64,000 bases of DNA from Azoarcus olearius (GCF_001682385.1 NZ_CP016210.1:3596001-3660000), one strand, 5' to 3'. Numbered from the stretch's first letter, positions 10,015 through 19,218 are shown. Notes: generated by a model not told the origin, from the letters alone. Made by a program: numbers and translations.

Positions 10015-10303
10015 TCCGGACTCCACGCTGGCAGCACGCCTGCTGCGTATCCGCGGCCGCGTGCAGGGCGTCAGCTACCGCGCAAGCGCCCAGCGCGAGG
10101 CGCAGCGCCTGGGCCTGTCCGGCTGGGTGCGCAACCGGCACGACGGCAGCGTCGAAGCGCTGGTGTGCGGCCCCGCGGATACGGTGGAGCGCTTCATCGC
10201 CTGGGCGCACGTGGGCCCGCCGGCCGCCTCCGTCAGCGCGATCGAGGTCGGCGACGCAGCGCCGACCGACGGCGCCGGCTTCGACTGCCTGCCGACCTGC
10301 TGA
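10007..10303 (+). CDS. acyP: Acylphosphatase
   Basis: A 98-residue acylphosphatase that hydrolyses carboxyl-phosphate bonds of small acyl phosphates. The phosphate-binding loop GRVQGVSYR with the catalytic Arg, the catalytic Asn in LSGWVRN, and DGSVEALVCG are all present. The start lies inside the end of the SulP gene, preceded by GGAGG, which supports translational coupling. It ends 9 bases from the stop of the convergent sulfatase-type gene, within a shared palindrome. Confidence 0.95.
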   Translation: MPDPDSTLAARLLRIRGRVQGVSYRASAQREAQRLGLSGWVRNRHDGSVEALVCGPADTVERFIAWAHVGPPAASVSAIEVGDAAPTDGAGFDCLPTC

Positions 10304-10315
10304 GCGTCGCGCTCA
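10301..10315. repeat. Palindrome containing both convergent stop codons
   Basis: TGAGCG-TCG-CGCTCA: the first three bases are the acyP stop and the last three are the stop of the minus-strand gene. The 6-bp stem is short and has no T-run; it may be a weak bidirectional terminator. Confidence 0.5.
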
Positions 10316-12370
10316 GCGCGCGGGTTCGACGCCGGCGGTGTTGTCCAGCAGGCTGCGCGTGGCCACCTGCAGGAAGGCCTGAAGACGCCGGCCGAGCGCG
10401 GCTTCGGCCGCAGCGTCGTGAATGCGTTCGCTGCGCGGCTCGGCGCCCAGCTGATACGCGTACAGGCGCGCATCCATGTCCTTGGGTTGCACCAGGATCC
10501 GGCTGCCCTCGACGATCGCGACGGTCTGGTCGCTGCCCGAAGGCTTGATCACCCCCCGCCCCGCATCGCCGGCCGGCAGGTCGAGCAGATCACGGCCCCA
10601 GCACTGGTGGCGCACCGCGCCGCCGAGCCGTCCCATGATCGTCGGCACGACATCGATCTGGGTGCCGACGGTATCGCGACGGGCGCCGAAGGCTTGCTGG
10701 ATGCCCGGCGCGATCATCAGCAGCGGCACGTTGAAGCGGTGCAGGTCCATCTCGGTCAGTTGCTCCTCGGCGCCGAAGCCATGGTCGCCGACGACGACGA
10801 ACAGCGTGTCCTTGAAGTACGGCGACTTGCGCGCCTGCTCGAAGAACTGCCCCAGCGCCCAGTCCGAATAGCGCATCGCGGTCAGGTGTTCGTCCAGCGA
10901 ACCATGGCCGGTCACGCGCTCCACCGGCAGTACGTCGGGCAGTGCGTACGGGGTGTGGTTGGAGAGCGATTGCAGCAGCGCGTAGAAGGGTTTGCCGTCA
11001 AACCCCTTGGCCAGCTCCTCTGCGCCGCGCGCGAACATGTCTTGGTCCGAGACGCCCCAGGTCGGGTCCGAGAACGCCGGGTTGCGGAAGTCGGCGCGGC
11101 CGATGAAGCGCGTCATTCCCTGGTTGCTGAAAAAGCCGGACTGGTTGTCCCAGGTGAAGTCGCCGTTATAGACGTAGACGTCCTCATACTCGCGCGCGCT
11201 CAGCAACTGCGGCAGGCCGGAAAAGCGGTGGCCGCCCTCCGGCATCTGCATCAGGTACTCAAACCCCGGCAGGTTGGGGAAGCAGGCCATCGTGGCAAAC
11301 ATGCCCTGATGGGTGTGGGTGCCATTGGAGAAGAAGCGCGTGAACAACAGCCCTTCCTGCGCCAGCCGGTCGAAGTTGGGCGTGATCCCGTCGCGATTGC
11401 CGAGCGCGCCGACGTAATGGCCGGCGAAGCTCTCGAGCAGGATCACCACCACGTTGCGCACCGGCAGCGTCTGCGCCGGCGGCGGCGTGAAATCGCGGCG
11501 CAGCGCGGCGGTGTCCGCGTCGACCAGATGGTCGGCCGGGGTCAGCAGCATATCGCGCACCACGCGGGTCGCCTCTTCCTCCGGCAGCGTCGCCTTCCAG
11601 ATCTTGTCGCCGGACTCCAGATAGCGTGCCTTCGCGGCGGCAAGGAGGGTCAGGCTGCCGTTGAGGCCGAGCTGGTTGGCGAACATCGAATCGGTGGTGT
11701 AGGCATCGCCCCAGCGCATCGGCGGGCCGTGCCTCAGCGTGCCGCGCGCGGCAAGCACCGCCAGCGGCACGCACAGCAGCAGCGCGAGCCAGCGCACCTT
11801 TGCCGGGGGTGGCAGTGCGACGGCTTCCGGCGCGGCACGGGTGCGCCGTTCGAGCGCGAAGAACAGCGCGCCCATCGCGACACTGCCGAGCGCCCACGCG
11901 AGCAGATAGCGCAGCACCGGAAAGCCGTACCACAGCATGCTCATGACGGTCCTGGCGTCTTCCTGAACGTACTGGAAGACCAGGCTGTTCAGACGCTGAT
12001 GGAATTCACGGTAGAAATCGAGTTCGATCAGCCCGAGAAACAACGTCACGCTCGCCATCACGCTCAGCCACACGCACATCGCTCGTCGCGCAGCGAGCGC
12101 CCGCGGACTCGCTAGCGCGAGCAGCAGCGGGACGCAGAGATAGACGACCAGCCGCAGGTCGAAGCGCACGCCGGTGATGAAGGCTTCCACGAAGACCGCC
12201 GCCGGCGTGGCGCCGATCTGCGCGTGGTTGTAGCCGAACAGCGCGAGCCGCAGCAGGCTGTACATCAGCAGCAAGGCGCCGCCCGCCGCAGCGGTGAACA
12301 TCAGGTGGGCGCGCACCGGCGCGGAGACGGTGGCCGGCACCGGGCGGGCCGGCGCTGCGAGTTCAGTCAT
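10313..12370 (-). CDS. LTA synthase/MdoB-type sulfatase-fold transferase
   Basis: A 685-residue inner-membrane protein with about five N-terminal hydrophobic helices (about 25-225) and a periplasmic alkaline-phosphatase/sulfatase-fold domain starting near VVVILLESFAGHYVGALGNRDG. The metal and nucleophile region is FFSNGTHTHQGMFATMACFPNLPG, and VVVGDHGFGAEEQ is a second metal-binding motif. This is the architecture of lipoteichoic acid synthase and of phosphoglycerol transferase MdoB/OpgB, which in Gram-negatives decorates periplasmic glucans. Substrate is unknown. I chose ATG 12370, giving MTELAAPARP before the first helix. It follows the beta-propeller gene by 23 bases and is probably cotranscribed. 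Confidence 0.85.
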   Translation of the reverse strand: MTELAAPARPVPATVSAPVRAHLMFTAAAGGALLLMYSLLRLALFGYNHAQIGATPAAVFVEAFITGVRFDLRLVVYLCVPLLLALASPRALAARRAMCVWLSVMASVTLFLGLIELDFYREFHQRLNSLVFQYVQEDARTVMSMLWYGFPVLRYLLAWALGSVAMGALFFALERRTRAAPEAVALPPPAKVRWLALLLCVPLAVLAARGTLRHGPPMRWGDAYTTDSMFANQLGLNGSLTLLAAAKARYLESGDKIWKATLPEEEATRVVRDMLLTPADHLVDADTAALRRDFTPPPAQTLPVRNVVVILLESFAGHYVGALGNRDGITPNFDRLAQEGLLFTRFFSNGTHTHQGMFATMACFPNLPGFEYLMQMPEGGHRFSGLPQLLSAREYEDVYVYNGDFTWDNQSGFFSNQGMTRFIGRADFRNPAFSDPTWGVSDQDMFARGAEELAKGFDGKPFYALLQSLSNHTPYALPDVLPVERVTGHGSLDEHLTAMRYSDWALGQFFEQARKSPYFKDTLFVVVGDHGFGAEEQLTEMDLHRFNVPLLMIAPGIQQAFGARRDTVGTQIDVVPTIMGRLGGAVRHQCWGRDLLDLPAGDAGRGVIKPSGSDQTVAIVEGSRILVQPKDMDARLYAYQLGAEPRSERIHDAAAEAALGRRLQAFLQVATRSLLDNTAGVEPAR

Positions 12371-12393
12371 CAGGACGATTCCAGAGAAGAGGC

Positions 12394-13254
12394 TCAGCGG
12401 GTGATTTCGAGCACGCGGTTGCGGCCCTGCTCGGCCAGCACATAGCGGCCGGGGCCGACGGGCAGCACGGTTTGGGCGGACCGCAGATGGCTGAGCACCA
12501 CCTGCACGCGGCCGCTGTCGTCGAGCAGCAGCAGCCGGGCGCGATGGGTCGCGTCTTCCGAGACCCACAGCCCGGCGCCGTCGCACATCAGGAAACCGGG
12601 GGCGTTCAATCCTTCAGCCACGGTGGTGTCGTGGCCGTCCGGCTGCAGGCGCTTGACCCAGCCCTTCTTCTTCTCGAGATAGAAGAGCCGTCCGTCCGGG
12701 CACACCGCAACGCCCTCGGCCACCTCCAGCCCATCGCGAAGGGTCGTTACTTCACCGCTGTCGGGGTCATAGCGCAGCAGGCGGGCATCCTGCGGTCGGT
12801 CTTCGATTGCGTACAGGTAATGGCCGTCGGTCGCGAGTTCCTCGACGTCGCGTCCGTCGAACAGAACGTCGTCGCGATCGCCATGCCACCAGCGCACCGG
12901 GGTGTGGTCTTCTTCCTGGCTGTACGCAATGCCGCCGCGGTAACGGACCATGCCGTCGAGCTTGGAGAAGCCGCCCTTCACCGTGCGCCGGCCGCCGTCG
13001 GCGGCGATCTGCACGATGCGTCCTTCGCCGTTCTTGAGTTCCAGGCTGGCGTAGAGGCCGCCCTGCCCATCGGCGGCCAATGCGCTGACGACCGGCAGAT
13101 CATCGGCAAGCACCCGGTATTGCCATTCGGCCGCCGCCGCCACCGGCCAGAAGTGCTGCCAGCCAAGAAAACCGAAGCCCGCTGCGGCCACCAGTACGGC
13201 CGCCAGCACCCGCCGGCGATGTGTGCCCGCCTTGCGTCGCGAAATCCCCGCCAT
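12394..13254 (-). CDS. Membrane-anchored beta-propeller protein (SMP-30/NHL-like)
   Basis: A 286-residue protein with a basic, Arg-rich N-terminus and one hydrophobic segment (about 16-36, VLAAVLVAAAGFGFLGW), predicted to anchor a periplasmic domain. The rest is a repeated beta pattern typical of six-bladed propellers: GQGGLYASLEL, GGFSKLDGMVRYRGGIAY, EVAEGVAVCPDGRLFYLE, LNAPGFLMCDGAGLWVSED and GPGRYVLAEQGRNRVLEI. No catalytic motif can be assigned and it could be a binding protein or a lactonase-like enzyme. The next gene, 23 bases on, codes a sulfatase-fold envelope transferase, which suggests a shared role in the periplasm. Confidence 0.7.
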   Translation of the reverse strand: MAGISRRKAGTHRRRVLAAVLVAAAGFGFLGWQHFWPVAAAAEWQYRVLADDLPVVSALAADGQGGLYASLELKNGEGRIVQIAADGGRRTVKGGFSKLDGMVRYRGGIAYSQEEDHTPVRWWHGDRDDVLFDGRDVEELATDGHYLYAIEDRPQDARLLRYDPDSGEVTTLRDGLEVAEGVAVCPDGRLFYLEKKKGWVKRLQPDGHDTTVAEGLNAPGFLMCDGAGLWVSEDATHRARLLLLDDSGRVQVVLSHLRSAQTVLPVGPGRYVLAEQGRNRVLEITR

Positions 13255-13262
13255 CTGTCTTG

Positions 13263-13306
13263 CGTCTCCTGCTTGACGCAGCCGCGACGCGGCTGCCTGC
13301 GAGACG
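13263..13306. repeat. Compound hairpin downstream of dnaE
   Basis: Outer arms CGTCTC/GAGACG (13263-13268 and 13301-13306) enclose an 8-bp GC-rich stem (13278-13285 with 13289-13296). It lies in the 107-base gap between dnaE and the propeller gene. Without a T-run it cannot be called a factor-independent terminator. Confidence 0.5.
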
Positions 13307-13361
13307 GCGGACTTTGCCGCAGGGATTGTGAAAAATTCGTGGAACCGGGCCGATCACCCGC

Positions 13362-16300
13362 TCAGTTCGGGTACTGCACCTCGACCGCGTTGGCCGGCAG
13401 CCAGCCGCGCAGACCATCGAGCAGCGCCTCTTCCAGGCGCACGCGCCAGCGCTCGCCGAGCGGCAGTTCGCCCTCGGCCACGCCGTTGCCGTAGCACACC
13501 CGCACCGGGCAGCCGCCGCCGTCCTCGCGGAAGGGCGCCAGCAGCGCCTGCAAGCGGTCGGCCGCGGCCGGGGCGTTCTTCGCTTCGCCGTTCACGCGCA
13601 AGGTGAGGCTGCGGGCGAAACGGCTGCGCGCCTCGCCCAGCGTCATCAGGCGGTCGGCGATGATGCGCAGGCCGTTCTCGCCGGCGAAGTCGTCGCGGCT
13701 GACCTTGCCTTCGACCACCAGCACCTCGTCGGTCACGATCTTGCCGCGGTTGGCGTCGAGCACCTCGGAATACACCGCCACTTCGCGCGGCGTGGTGCCG
13801 TCGTCGATCTGCACGAACATCATCTTGCCGCGGTTGCCCATCTTGACCCGCGCCTCCATCACCACGCCGGCCATCATCACGAGGTCGCGCGAGGGTTCGA
13901 GCTGGGCCAGCGTGCGCCGCACGAAACGCCGCACCTCGGGCTTGAAGGCGTTGAACGGGTGGCCGGACAGGAAGAAGCCGATCGCGGTCTTTTCTTCCTT
14001 GAGCCGCTCGCGCTCGGTCCAGGGCCGCACGTCGGCAAATTCGAGTGCCGCGCCCGCGGCCTCCGGCACCAGATCGAACAGGCCGCCCTGCAGGGCGTTG
14101 GCCGCAGCTTGCTCCGCCGCCTCCATCGCAAGCGGCACGGTGGCGAGCACCTGGGCACGATCGCGCCCGCGGTGACCTTCGAGGGTATCCATGGCGCCGG
14201 CGCGGATCAGCGCCTCGACCACGCGCCGGTTCACCAGGCGGCGATCCACGCGCTCGCAGAAGTCGAACAGATCGCGGTAGGGCTTGACCGCGCCGCCGCT
14301 CGCGCGCGCCGCGATGATCGCGCGCACCGCCGGCTCGCCGACGCCCTTCACCGCGCCCAGGCCGTAGCGGATGGTCTTGCGGTCCACCGGCACGAAGCGG
14401 TAGTCGGATTCGTTCACATCCGGCGGCAGGATGGCGATCTTGTTGGCGAGGGTGTCCTCGAAGAAGATCTTGACGGTGTCGGTGTTGTCCAGGTCGGACG
14501 ACATCGTCGCCGCCATGAAAGCCGCACAGTGGTGGGCCTTCAGCCAGGCGGTGTGGTAGGTGACGACCGCGTAGGCGGCGGTGTGCGACTTGTTGAAGCC
14601 GTACTCCGCGAACTTGGTCATCAGGTCGAACAGTTGCTCCGCCAGCGCCGGGTCATAGCCCTTCTGCTTGGCGCCGTCGGCGATGGTGGCGCGGTGCTTG
14701 GCCATCTCCTCCGGCTTCTTCTTGCCCATCGCCCGGCGCAGCATGTCGGCGCCGCCCAGGGTGTAGCCGCCGATGATCTGGCTGATCTGCATCACCTGTT
14801 CCTGGTACACGATGACGCCGTAGGTCGGCTCCAGGCAGGCTTTGAGGTCGGGGTGGAAGTAGTCGATCTCCTGCTGGCCCTTCTTGCGCAGGATGAAGTC
14901 GTCCACCATCCCGGAACCGAGCGGGCCGGGGCGGTAGAGCGCGAGCACCGCGATGATGTCTTCGAACCGGTCGGGTGCGAGCTTCTTCAAGAGCTTCTTC
15001 ATCCCGTCCGATTCCACCTGGAAGATCGCCGTGGTGTTGGCGTCCTTCAGGATCTGGTAGGCGGCGGGGTCCTGGAAGCCCAGGCTCATCAGGTCGACGC
15101 GCTCACCGGTCAGGCGCTCCACGTAGTCGAGCGCGAGTTCGATAATCGTCAGGTTGCGCAGGCCGAGGAAGTCGAACTTCACCAGGCCGACCGCTTCGAC
15201 GTCGTCCTTGTCGAACTGCGACACCGGCGTGGCGTCGTCGCCGTCGGCGATGTAGAGCGGGCAGAAGTCGGTGAGCTTGCCCGGCGCGATCAGCACGCCG
15301 CCGGCGTGCATGCCGACACCGCGGGTCAGGCCTTCGAGCGGCTGGGCCAGATCCCACAGGGTCTGCACCGCCTCGCCGTCGTTGCCGTCCTTCATCATCT
15401 CCCCGATCTGCGGCTCCATCTCGTAGGCGCGCGCCAGCGACACCGGCTTGGCGCCTTCGATCGGGACCAGCTTGGAGAGGCGGTCGCACAGGCCGTAAGG
15501 CATGTCGAGCACGCGGCCCACGTCACGCACCACCGCCTTGGAGGCCAGCGTGCCGAAGGTGGCGATCTGGCTCACCGCGTCCTTGCCGTAGCGCTCGCGC
15601 ACGTATTCGATGACGCGGTAGCGGTTGTCCTGGCAGAAGTCGATGTCGAAGTCGGGCATCGACACCCGCTCCGGGTTGAGGAAGCGCTCGAACAGCAGCG
15701 CGTACTCCAGCGGATCGAGGTCGGTGATCTTCAGCGAATAGGCCACCAGCGAGCCGGCGCCGGAACCGCGGCCAGGGCCGACCGGCACGCCGTTGTTCTT
15801 CCCCCACTGGATGAAGTCGGCCACGATCAGGAAGTAGCCGGGGAAGCCCATCTGGATGATGGTGTCGGTCTCGAACTTGAGCCGCTCCTCGTAGCGCGGG
15901 CGCTGCTTTTCGCGCTCTTCCGGATGCGGATAGAGCTGGACCAGACGCTCCTCCAGCCCCTTCTTCGCCTCCTGGACCAGGAAGTCGTCCAGCGTCATGC
16001 CGTCGGGCGTGGGGAACAGCGGCAGGAAGTTCTTGCCGAGTTGCACGGTCACCGAGCAGCGCTTGGCGATCTCGACCGCGTTTTCCAGCGCATCCGGGAT
16101 GTCGGCGAACAGCGCGCACATCTCGTCCTGGCTCTTGAGGTATTGCTGCTCGGTGAAGTCGCGCGGGCGGCGTTTGTCGGCCAGTACATAGCCTTGGGCG
16201 ATGCAGACACGCGCCTCGTGGGCCTGGAAGTCGTCCGGTGTCAGGAACTGCACCGGATGGGTGGCCACCACGGGCAGATCGAGCTTGTTGGCGATCTGCA

Positions 16301-16880
16301 GCGCGTGGCGGATGTAGGTCTCGGTGCCGGGATGGCCGGCGCGCTGGATCTCGATGTAGAAGGCGCCGGGAAACAGCCGCGACCAGTCGGCGGCCAGCCG
16401 TTCTGCGAGGTCGATGTTGCCGTTGACGATGGCCTGGCCGACGTCACCGAAGAAGGCACCGGACAGGCACAGCAATTCGTCGGCAGCGCCGTTCTCGAAC
16501 CATTCGCGGCGCATCTCGGCGCGGCCGCGGTACTTGTTCTCGAGATAGGCCTGGGTCAGCAGTTCGCACAGCTGGCCGTAGCCCTTGCGGCTCTTGCAGA
16601 TCAGCAGCACACGATAGGGCTTGTCGCGCTCGGCCTCGTTCTGGATCCAGGCGTCGACGCCAATGATGGGCTTGACGCCCTTGCCGCGCGCGCCCTTGTA
16701 GAACTTGACCATGCCGAAGAGGTTGGCAAGGTCGGAAATGCCCAGCGCCGGCATGCCGTCGGCGGCAGCCTGCGCGATCGCCTGATCGATCTGGACGATA
16801 CCGTCGGTGATCGAGTATTCGGTGTGCAGGCGGAGATGGATGAAGCGGGGCTCGTGAGGAGCAGGATGTGCGGCGTTCAT
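13362..16880 (-). CDS. dnaE: DNA polymerase III alpha subunit
   Basis: The 1172-residue replicative polymerase subunit. The N-terminal PHP domain starts FIHLRLHTEYSITDGIVQ. Catalytic aspartates are in PDFDIDFCQDNRYRVIEY, and the third lies in KFDFLGLRNLT. Palm, fingers and the helix-hairpin-helix region (CERVDRRLVNRRVVEALIRAGAMD) are followed by the OB domain and a C-terminal tau/beta-binding region. Length and order match DnaE1 of Proteobacteria. It lies between qor and the propeller gene on the same strand, with 59- and 107-base gaps. Confidence 0.97.
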   Translation of the reverse strand: MNAAHPAPHEPRFIHLRLHTEYSITDGIVQIDQAIAQAAADGMPALGISDLANLFGMVKFYKGARGKGVKPIIGVDAWIQNEAERDKPYRVLLICKSRKGYGQLCELLTQAYLENKYRGRAEMRREWFENGAADELLCLSGAFFGDVGQAIVNGNIDLAERLAADWSRLFPGAFYIEIQRAGHPGTETYIRHALQIANKLDLPVVATHPVQFLTPDDFQAHEARVCIAQGYVLADKRRPRDFTEQQYLKSQDEMCALFADIPDALENAVEIAKRCSVTVQLGKNFLPLFPTPDGMTLDDFLVQEAKKGLEERLVQLYPHPEEREKQRPRYEERLKFETDTIIQMGFPGYFLIVADFIQWGKNNGVPVGPGRGSGAGSLVAYSLKITDLDPLEYALLFERFLNPERVSMPDFDIDFCQDNRYRVIEYVRERYGKDAVSQIATFGTLASKAVVRDVGRVLDMPYGLCDRLSKLVPIEGAKPVSLARAYEMEPQIGEMMKDGNDGEAVQTLWDLAQPLEGLTRGVGMHAGGVLIAPGKLTDFCPLYIADGDDATPVSQFDKDDVEAVGLVKFDFLGLRNLTIIELALDYVERLTGERVDLMSLGFQDPAAYQILKDANTTAIFQVESDGMKKLLKKLAPDRFEDIIAVLALYRPGPLGSGMVDDFILRKKGQQEIDYFHPDLKACLEPTYGVIVYQEQVMQISQIIGGYTLGGADMLRRAMGKKKPEEMAKHRATIADGAKQKGYDPALAEQLFDLMTKFAEYGFNKSHTAAYAVVTYHTAWLKAHHCAAFMAATMSSDLDNTDTVKIFFEDTLANKIAILPPDVNESDYRFVPVDRKTIRYGLGAVKGVGEPAVRAIIAARASGGAVKPYRDLFDFCERVDRRLVNRRVVEALIRAGAMDTLEGHRGRDRAQVLATVPLAMEAAEQAAANALQGGLFDLVPEAAGAALEFADVRPWTERERLKEEKTAIGFFLSGHPFNAFKPEVRRFVRRTLAQLEPSRDLVMMAGVVMEARVKMGNRGKMMFVQIDDGTTPREVAVYSEVLDANRGKIVTDEVLVVEGKVSRDDFAGENGLRIIADRLMTLGEARSRFARSLTLRVNGEAKNAPAAADRLQALLAPFREDGGGCPVRVCYGNGVAEGELPLGERWRVRLEEALLDGLRGWLPANAVEVQYPN

Positions 16881-16939
16881 CCGAGGATTTTACCCGAGGC
16901 AGCCGCCCGCCCGGCGCGGACGACTGCCCGGCACGGCGA

Positions 16940-17914
16940 TCAGGGCAGCAGAACGGTGGAGCCGGTGGTCCGGCGCGCTTCCAGGTCGCGGTGCGCCTGT
17001 GCGGCGTCCTTGAGCGCGTAACGCTGGTTGATCTCGATCTTCACCTTGCCGCTGATGATCGCCTCGAACAACTCGTCCGCCATCGCCAGCAGGTCGGCGC
17101 GTTTGGCCGCGTAGGTGAAGAGCGACGGCCGGGTCAGGAACAGCGAGCCCATCTTGGCGAGCACGCCGCAGTCGAACGGCGGCACCGGGCCGGACGAGGC
17201 GCCGAACAGCACCATCATGCCGAGCGGTCGCAGGCAGGACAGCGAGTCCATGAAGGTGTCCTTGCCGATCGAGTCGTACACCACCGGCAGCCCCTCTCCG
17301 CCGGTGATCTCGCGCACCCGGGCGGCGAAGTTGTCGCGGGTATAGACGATAGGATGGTCGCAGCCGTGGGCACGCGCGAGCGCGGCCTTCTCGTCCGACC
17401 CCACGGTGCCGATGACCGTGGCACCGAGCGCCTTCGCCCACTGGCACACGATGGTGCCCACGCCGCCGGCCGCGGCATGGATCAGGATGGTGTCGCCCGT
17501 CTGCACGCGGTAGGTGCGGCGCAGCAGGTACTGCGCGGTCAGCCCCTGCAGCATCGCCGCCGCGCCCTGCTCGAAGCTGATCGCGTCCGGCAGCTTCACC
17601 AGGCGGTCGGCCGGCAGGTTGCGCCCCTCGGCATAGGCGCCGAGCGGCCCGGTGGCGTAGGCCACGCGGTCGCCCACGGCGAGGTCGGTCACCCCCTCGC
17701 CCACGGCCTCGACCACGCCGGCGCCCTCGCTGCCCAGCCCGGAGGGCAGCGGCACCGGGTACAGGCCGGAGCGGTGGTAGGTGTCGATGAAATTGAGCCC
17801 CACCGCATGTTGGCGGATGCGGGCCTCACCAGCTGCCGGCGCACCCGGCTCGACCTCCTCCCACTGCAGCACTTCTGGACCGCCCGTCTGGTGGAAGCGG
17901 ATGGCATGGGTCAT
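16940..17914 (-). CDS. qor: NADPH:quinone oxidoreductase, zinc-independent MDR family
   Basis: A 324-residue medium-chain reductase that transfers hydride from NADPH to quinones. The N-terminal GroES-like domain includes GLNFIDTYHRSGLYPVPLPS and GLGSEGAGVVEAVG; the Rossmann domain has DTILIHAAAGGVGTIVCQWAKALGATVIGTVG with the AAGGVG nucleotide loop. Zinc-binding cysteines of alcohol dehydrogenases are absent, as expected. The start at 17914 has GGAGACCCC upstream. It follows the phospholipase gene by 24 bases. Confidence 0.93.
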   Translation of the reverse strand: MTHAIRFHQTGGPEVLQWEEVEPGAPAAGEARIRQHAVGLNFIDTYHRSGLYPVPLPSGLGSEGAGVVEAVGEGVTDLAVGDRVAYATGPLGAYAEGRNLPADRLVKLPDAISFEQGAAAMLQGLTAQYLLRRTYRVQTGDTILIHAAAGGVGTIVCQWAKALGATVIGTVGSDEKAALARAHGCDHPIVYTRDNFAARVREITGGEGLPVVYDSIGKDTFMDSLSCLRPLGMMVLFGASSGPVPPFDCGVLAKMGSLFLTRPSLFTYAAKRADLLAMADELFEAIISGKVKIEINQRYALKDAAQAHRDLEARRTTGSTVLLP

Positions 17915-17938
17915 GGGGTCTCCTTGCGCCCGCGGCGC

Positions 17939-19111
17939 TCATCTGACGAGGGAAAGGCCGATTCTAATCTGCGGCGAACGCGCCTCGTTGTAGTCGAGCA
18001 GGGTTTCGCCATAGCCGTTGAAGTACTGCAGGTGCAGGAAGGCGCCGACGCCCGAGAACACGCTGCGGCGCAGCGGATAGGAGAGATCGAGCTGCGTGCT
18101 GCCAACTCCGGCGGTGCCGCGGCGCAGCTGGGCGGCGAGCAGCAGGCCGTCGTCGCGCCCGAAGCGCAGGCCGAGTTCCGCGTAACCGCGGTAGCGTGTG
18201 ATGTCCGGGTTGTCGTCCTTGTCGATGTAGTGCCACGCCTTGGGCGCCACCGCGAAGTAGGTTTGACCGTCGCCGAAGTAGTAGCGCGCGTCGCCGCGCA
18301 CGAAGAAGGTGTCGATGCTGCGCGACTCCAGTCCGCTGCGGCCGTTCGATTCATGCTCGTAGCCGCCGGCGAGCGTCAGCGAGGCGCCATCGCTCGGGTC
18401 GAGCAGCTTCCACTGGTAGAACAGGGAGGGGCGGAAGCTGGTGTCACGGAAGGGCTTGGAATCGGACTCCAGGTCCCACACCGAGGTCTGGGTGAAGCCG
18501 AAGTACAGCCCGCGCGTGACCGGCAGCGCCTCGGCAACCACGCCCTGCTGGTCGAAGATGCGGTAGCGGAAGCTGAGCTGGTAGCGCGCCGAGCGCGGAT
18601 TGCGCCCCCCGGCGACGAAGTACATCGGCTCGTGAAAGCCGAGCGCGGCCGGCTGGGCCGGCTCCGCGCCCGGCGCCTGCGCGGCGACATCGGCTGCCGC
18701 GTCGACCGGCACCGAGCGCGCGACCTCAACCGGACTGCGGCTCGCCGCCGCGGCGTCCATCAGCAGCCGCGCAGAGGCCGCCTCGCGCAGCGACAGCGTC
18801 GCCACGCCCACCACCTCGCGCGGCCAGTGGCCGATGTAGCGGCGCTGGCCGCCCTGCGCCGGCACGTTGGCCGGCACCAGGTCGATGGCAATCCGCGGGC
18901 CGGGCGCCGCAAGCTCGATCTGCGCCGGCAGTGTCGCCGGCCATTCGACCAGCGCGGACGGGGCGATCACGATCACCTCGAAGGGTTGCCCCGGAACTAC
19001 GCGCGGCTCGGGACTTGCCAGCAACCACGCATCCGGCGCGGCGGCCGGCGCCGCAACCGCCGCGCCGCCCACCAGCAGACACAACAAGGACAAGCAGGGC
19101 CGTAGGCTCAA
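17939..19111 (-). CDS. pldA: Outer membrane phospholipase A (OMPLA/PldA family)
   Basis: A 390-residue secreted protein: a signal peptide (about 1-22, cleavage near AVA-AP), a Pro/Ala-rich region of about 150 residues, then a 12-strand barrel domain like OMPLA. The catalytic His and Ser are in YEHESNGRSG; at the position of E. coli Asn156, 14 residues after the His, this protein has Asp (SRSID). OMPLA hydrolyses acyl chains of misplaced phospholipids in the outer leaflet. I chose a TTG start at 19111 because GGGGAG lies 6 bases upstream and it gives a proper signal peptide; the frame stays open further upstream inside maeB, without meaning. Confidence 0.85.
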   Translation of the reverse strand: MSLRPCLSLLCLLVGGAAVAAPAAAPDAWLLASPEPRVVPGQPFEVIVIAPSALVEWPATLPAQIELAAPGPRIAIDLVPANVPAQGGQRRYIGHWPREVVGVATLSLREAASARLLMDAAAASRSPVEVARSVPVDAAADVAAQAPGAEPAQPAALGFHEPMYFVAGGRNPRSARYQLSFRYRIFDQQGVVAEALPVTRGLYFGFTQTSVWDLESDSKPFRDTSFRPSLFYQWKLLDPSDGASLTLAGGYEHESNGRSGLESRSIDTFFVRGDARYYFGDGQTYFAVAPKAWHYIDKDDNPDITRYRGYAELGLRFGRDDGLLLAAQLRRGTAGVGSTQLDLSYPLRRSVFSGVGAFLHLQYFNGYGETLLDYNEARSPQIRIGLSLVR

Positions 19112-19191
19112 TTCGGACTCCCCGAACGGACAACAGCGCGATTCTAGCGAGCAGCGCCCAGCCGGGGCGTCAGCAAAGTTTTCGATGGCGC

Positions 19192-19218
19192 AAACAAAAA
19201 GGGCGCCTTGCGGCGCCC
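19192..19218 (-). terminator. Rho-independent terminator of maeB
   Basis: On the minus strand a 7-bp GC stem (19201-19207 with 19212-19218, 4-base loop) is followed directly by TTTTTGTTT. It is 25 bases past the maeB stop and separates it from the phospholipase gene. Confidence 0.9.

Noticed and set aside
13959-17021. A 1020-residue open frame on the plus strand opposite dnaE
   Set aside because: It is the antisense shadow of a high-GC coding region. Its composition (rich in His, Arg, Gly, Val, Leu) matches no family, while dnaE on the other strand has all its motifs.
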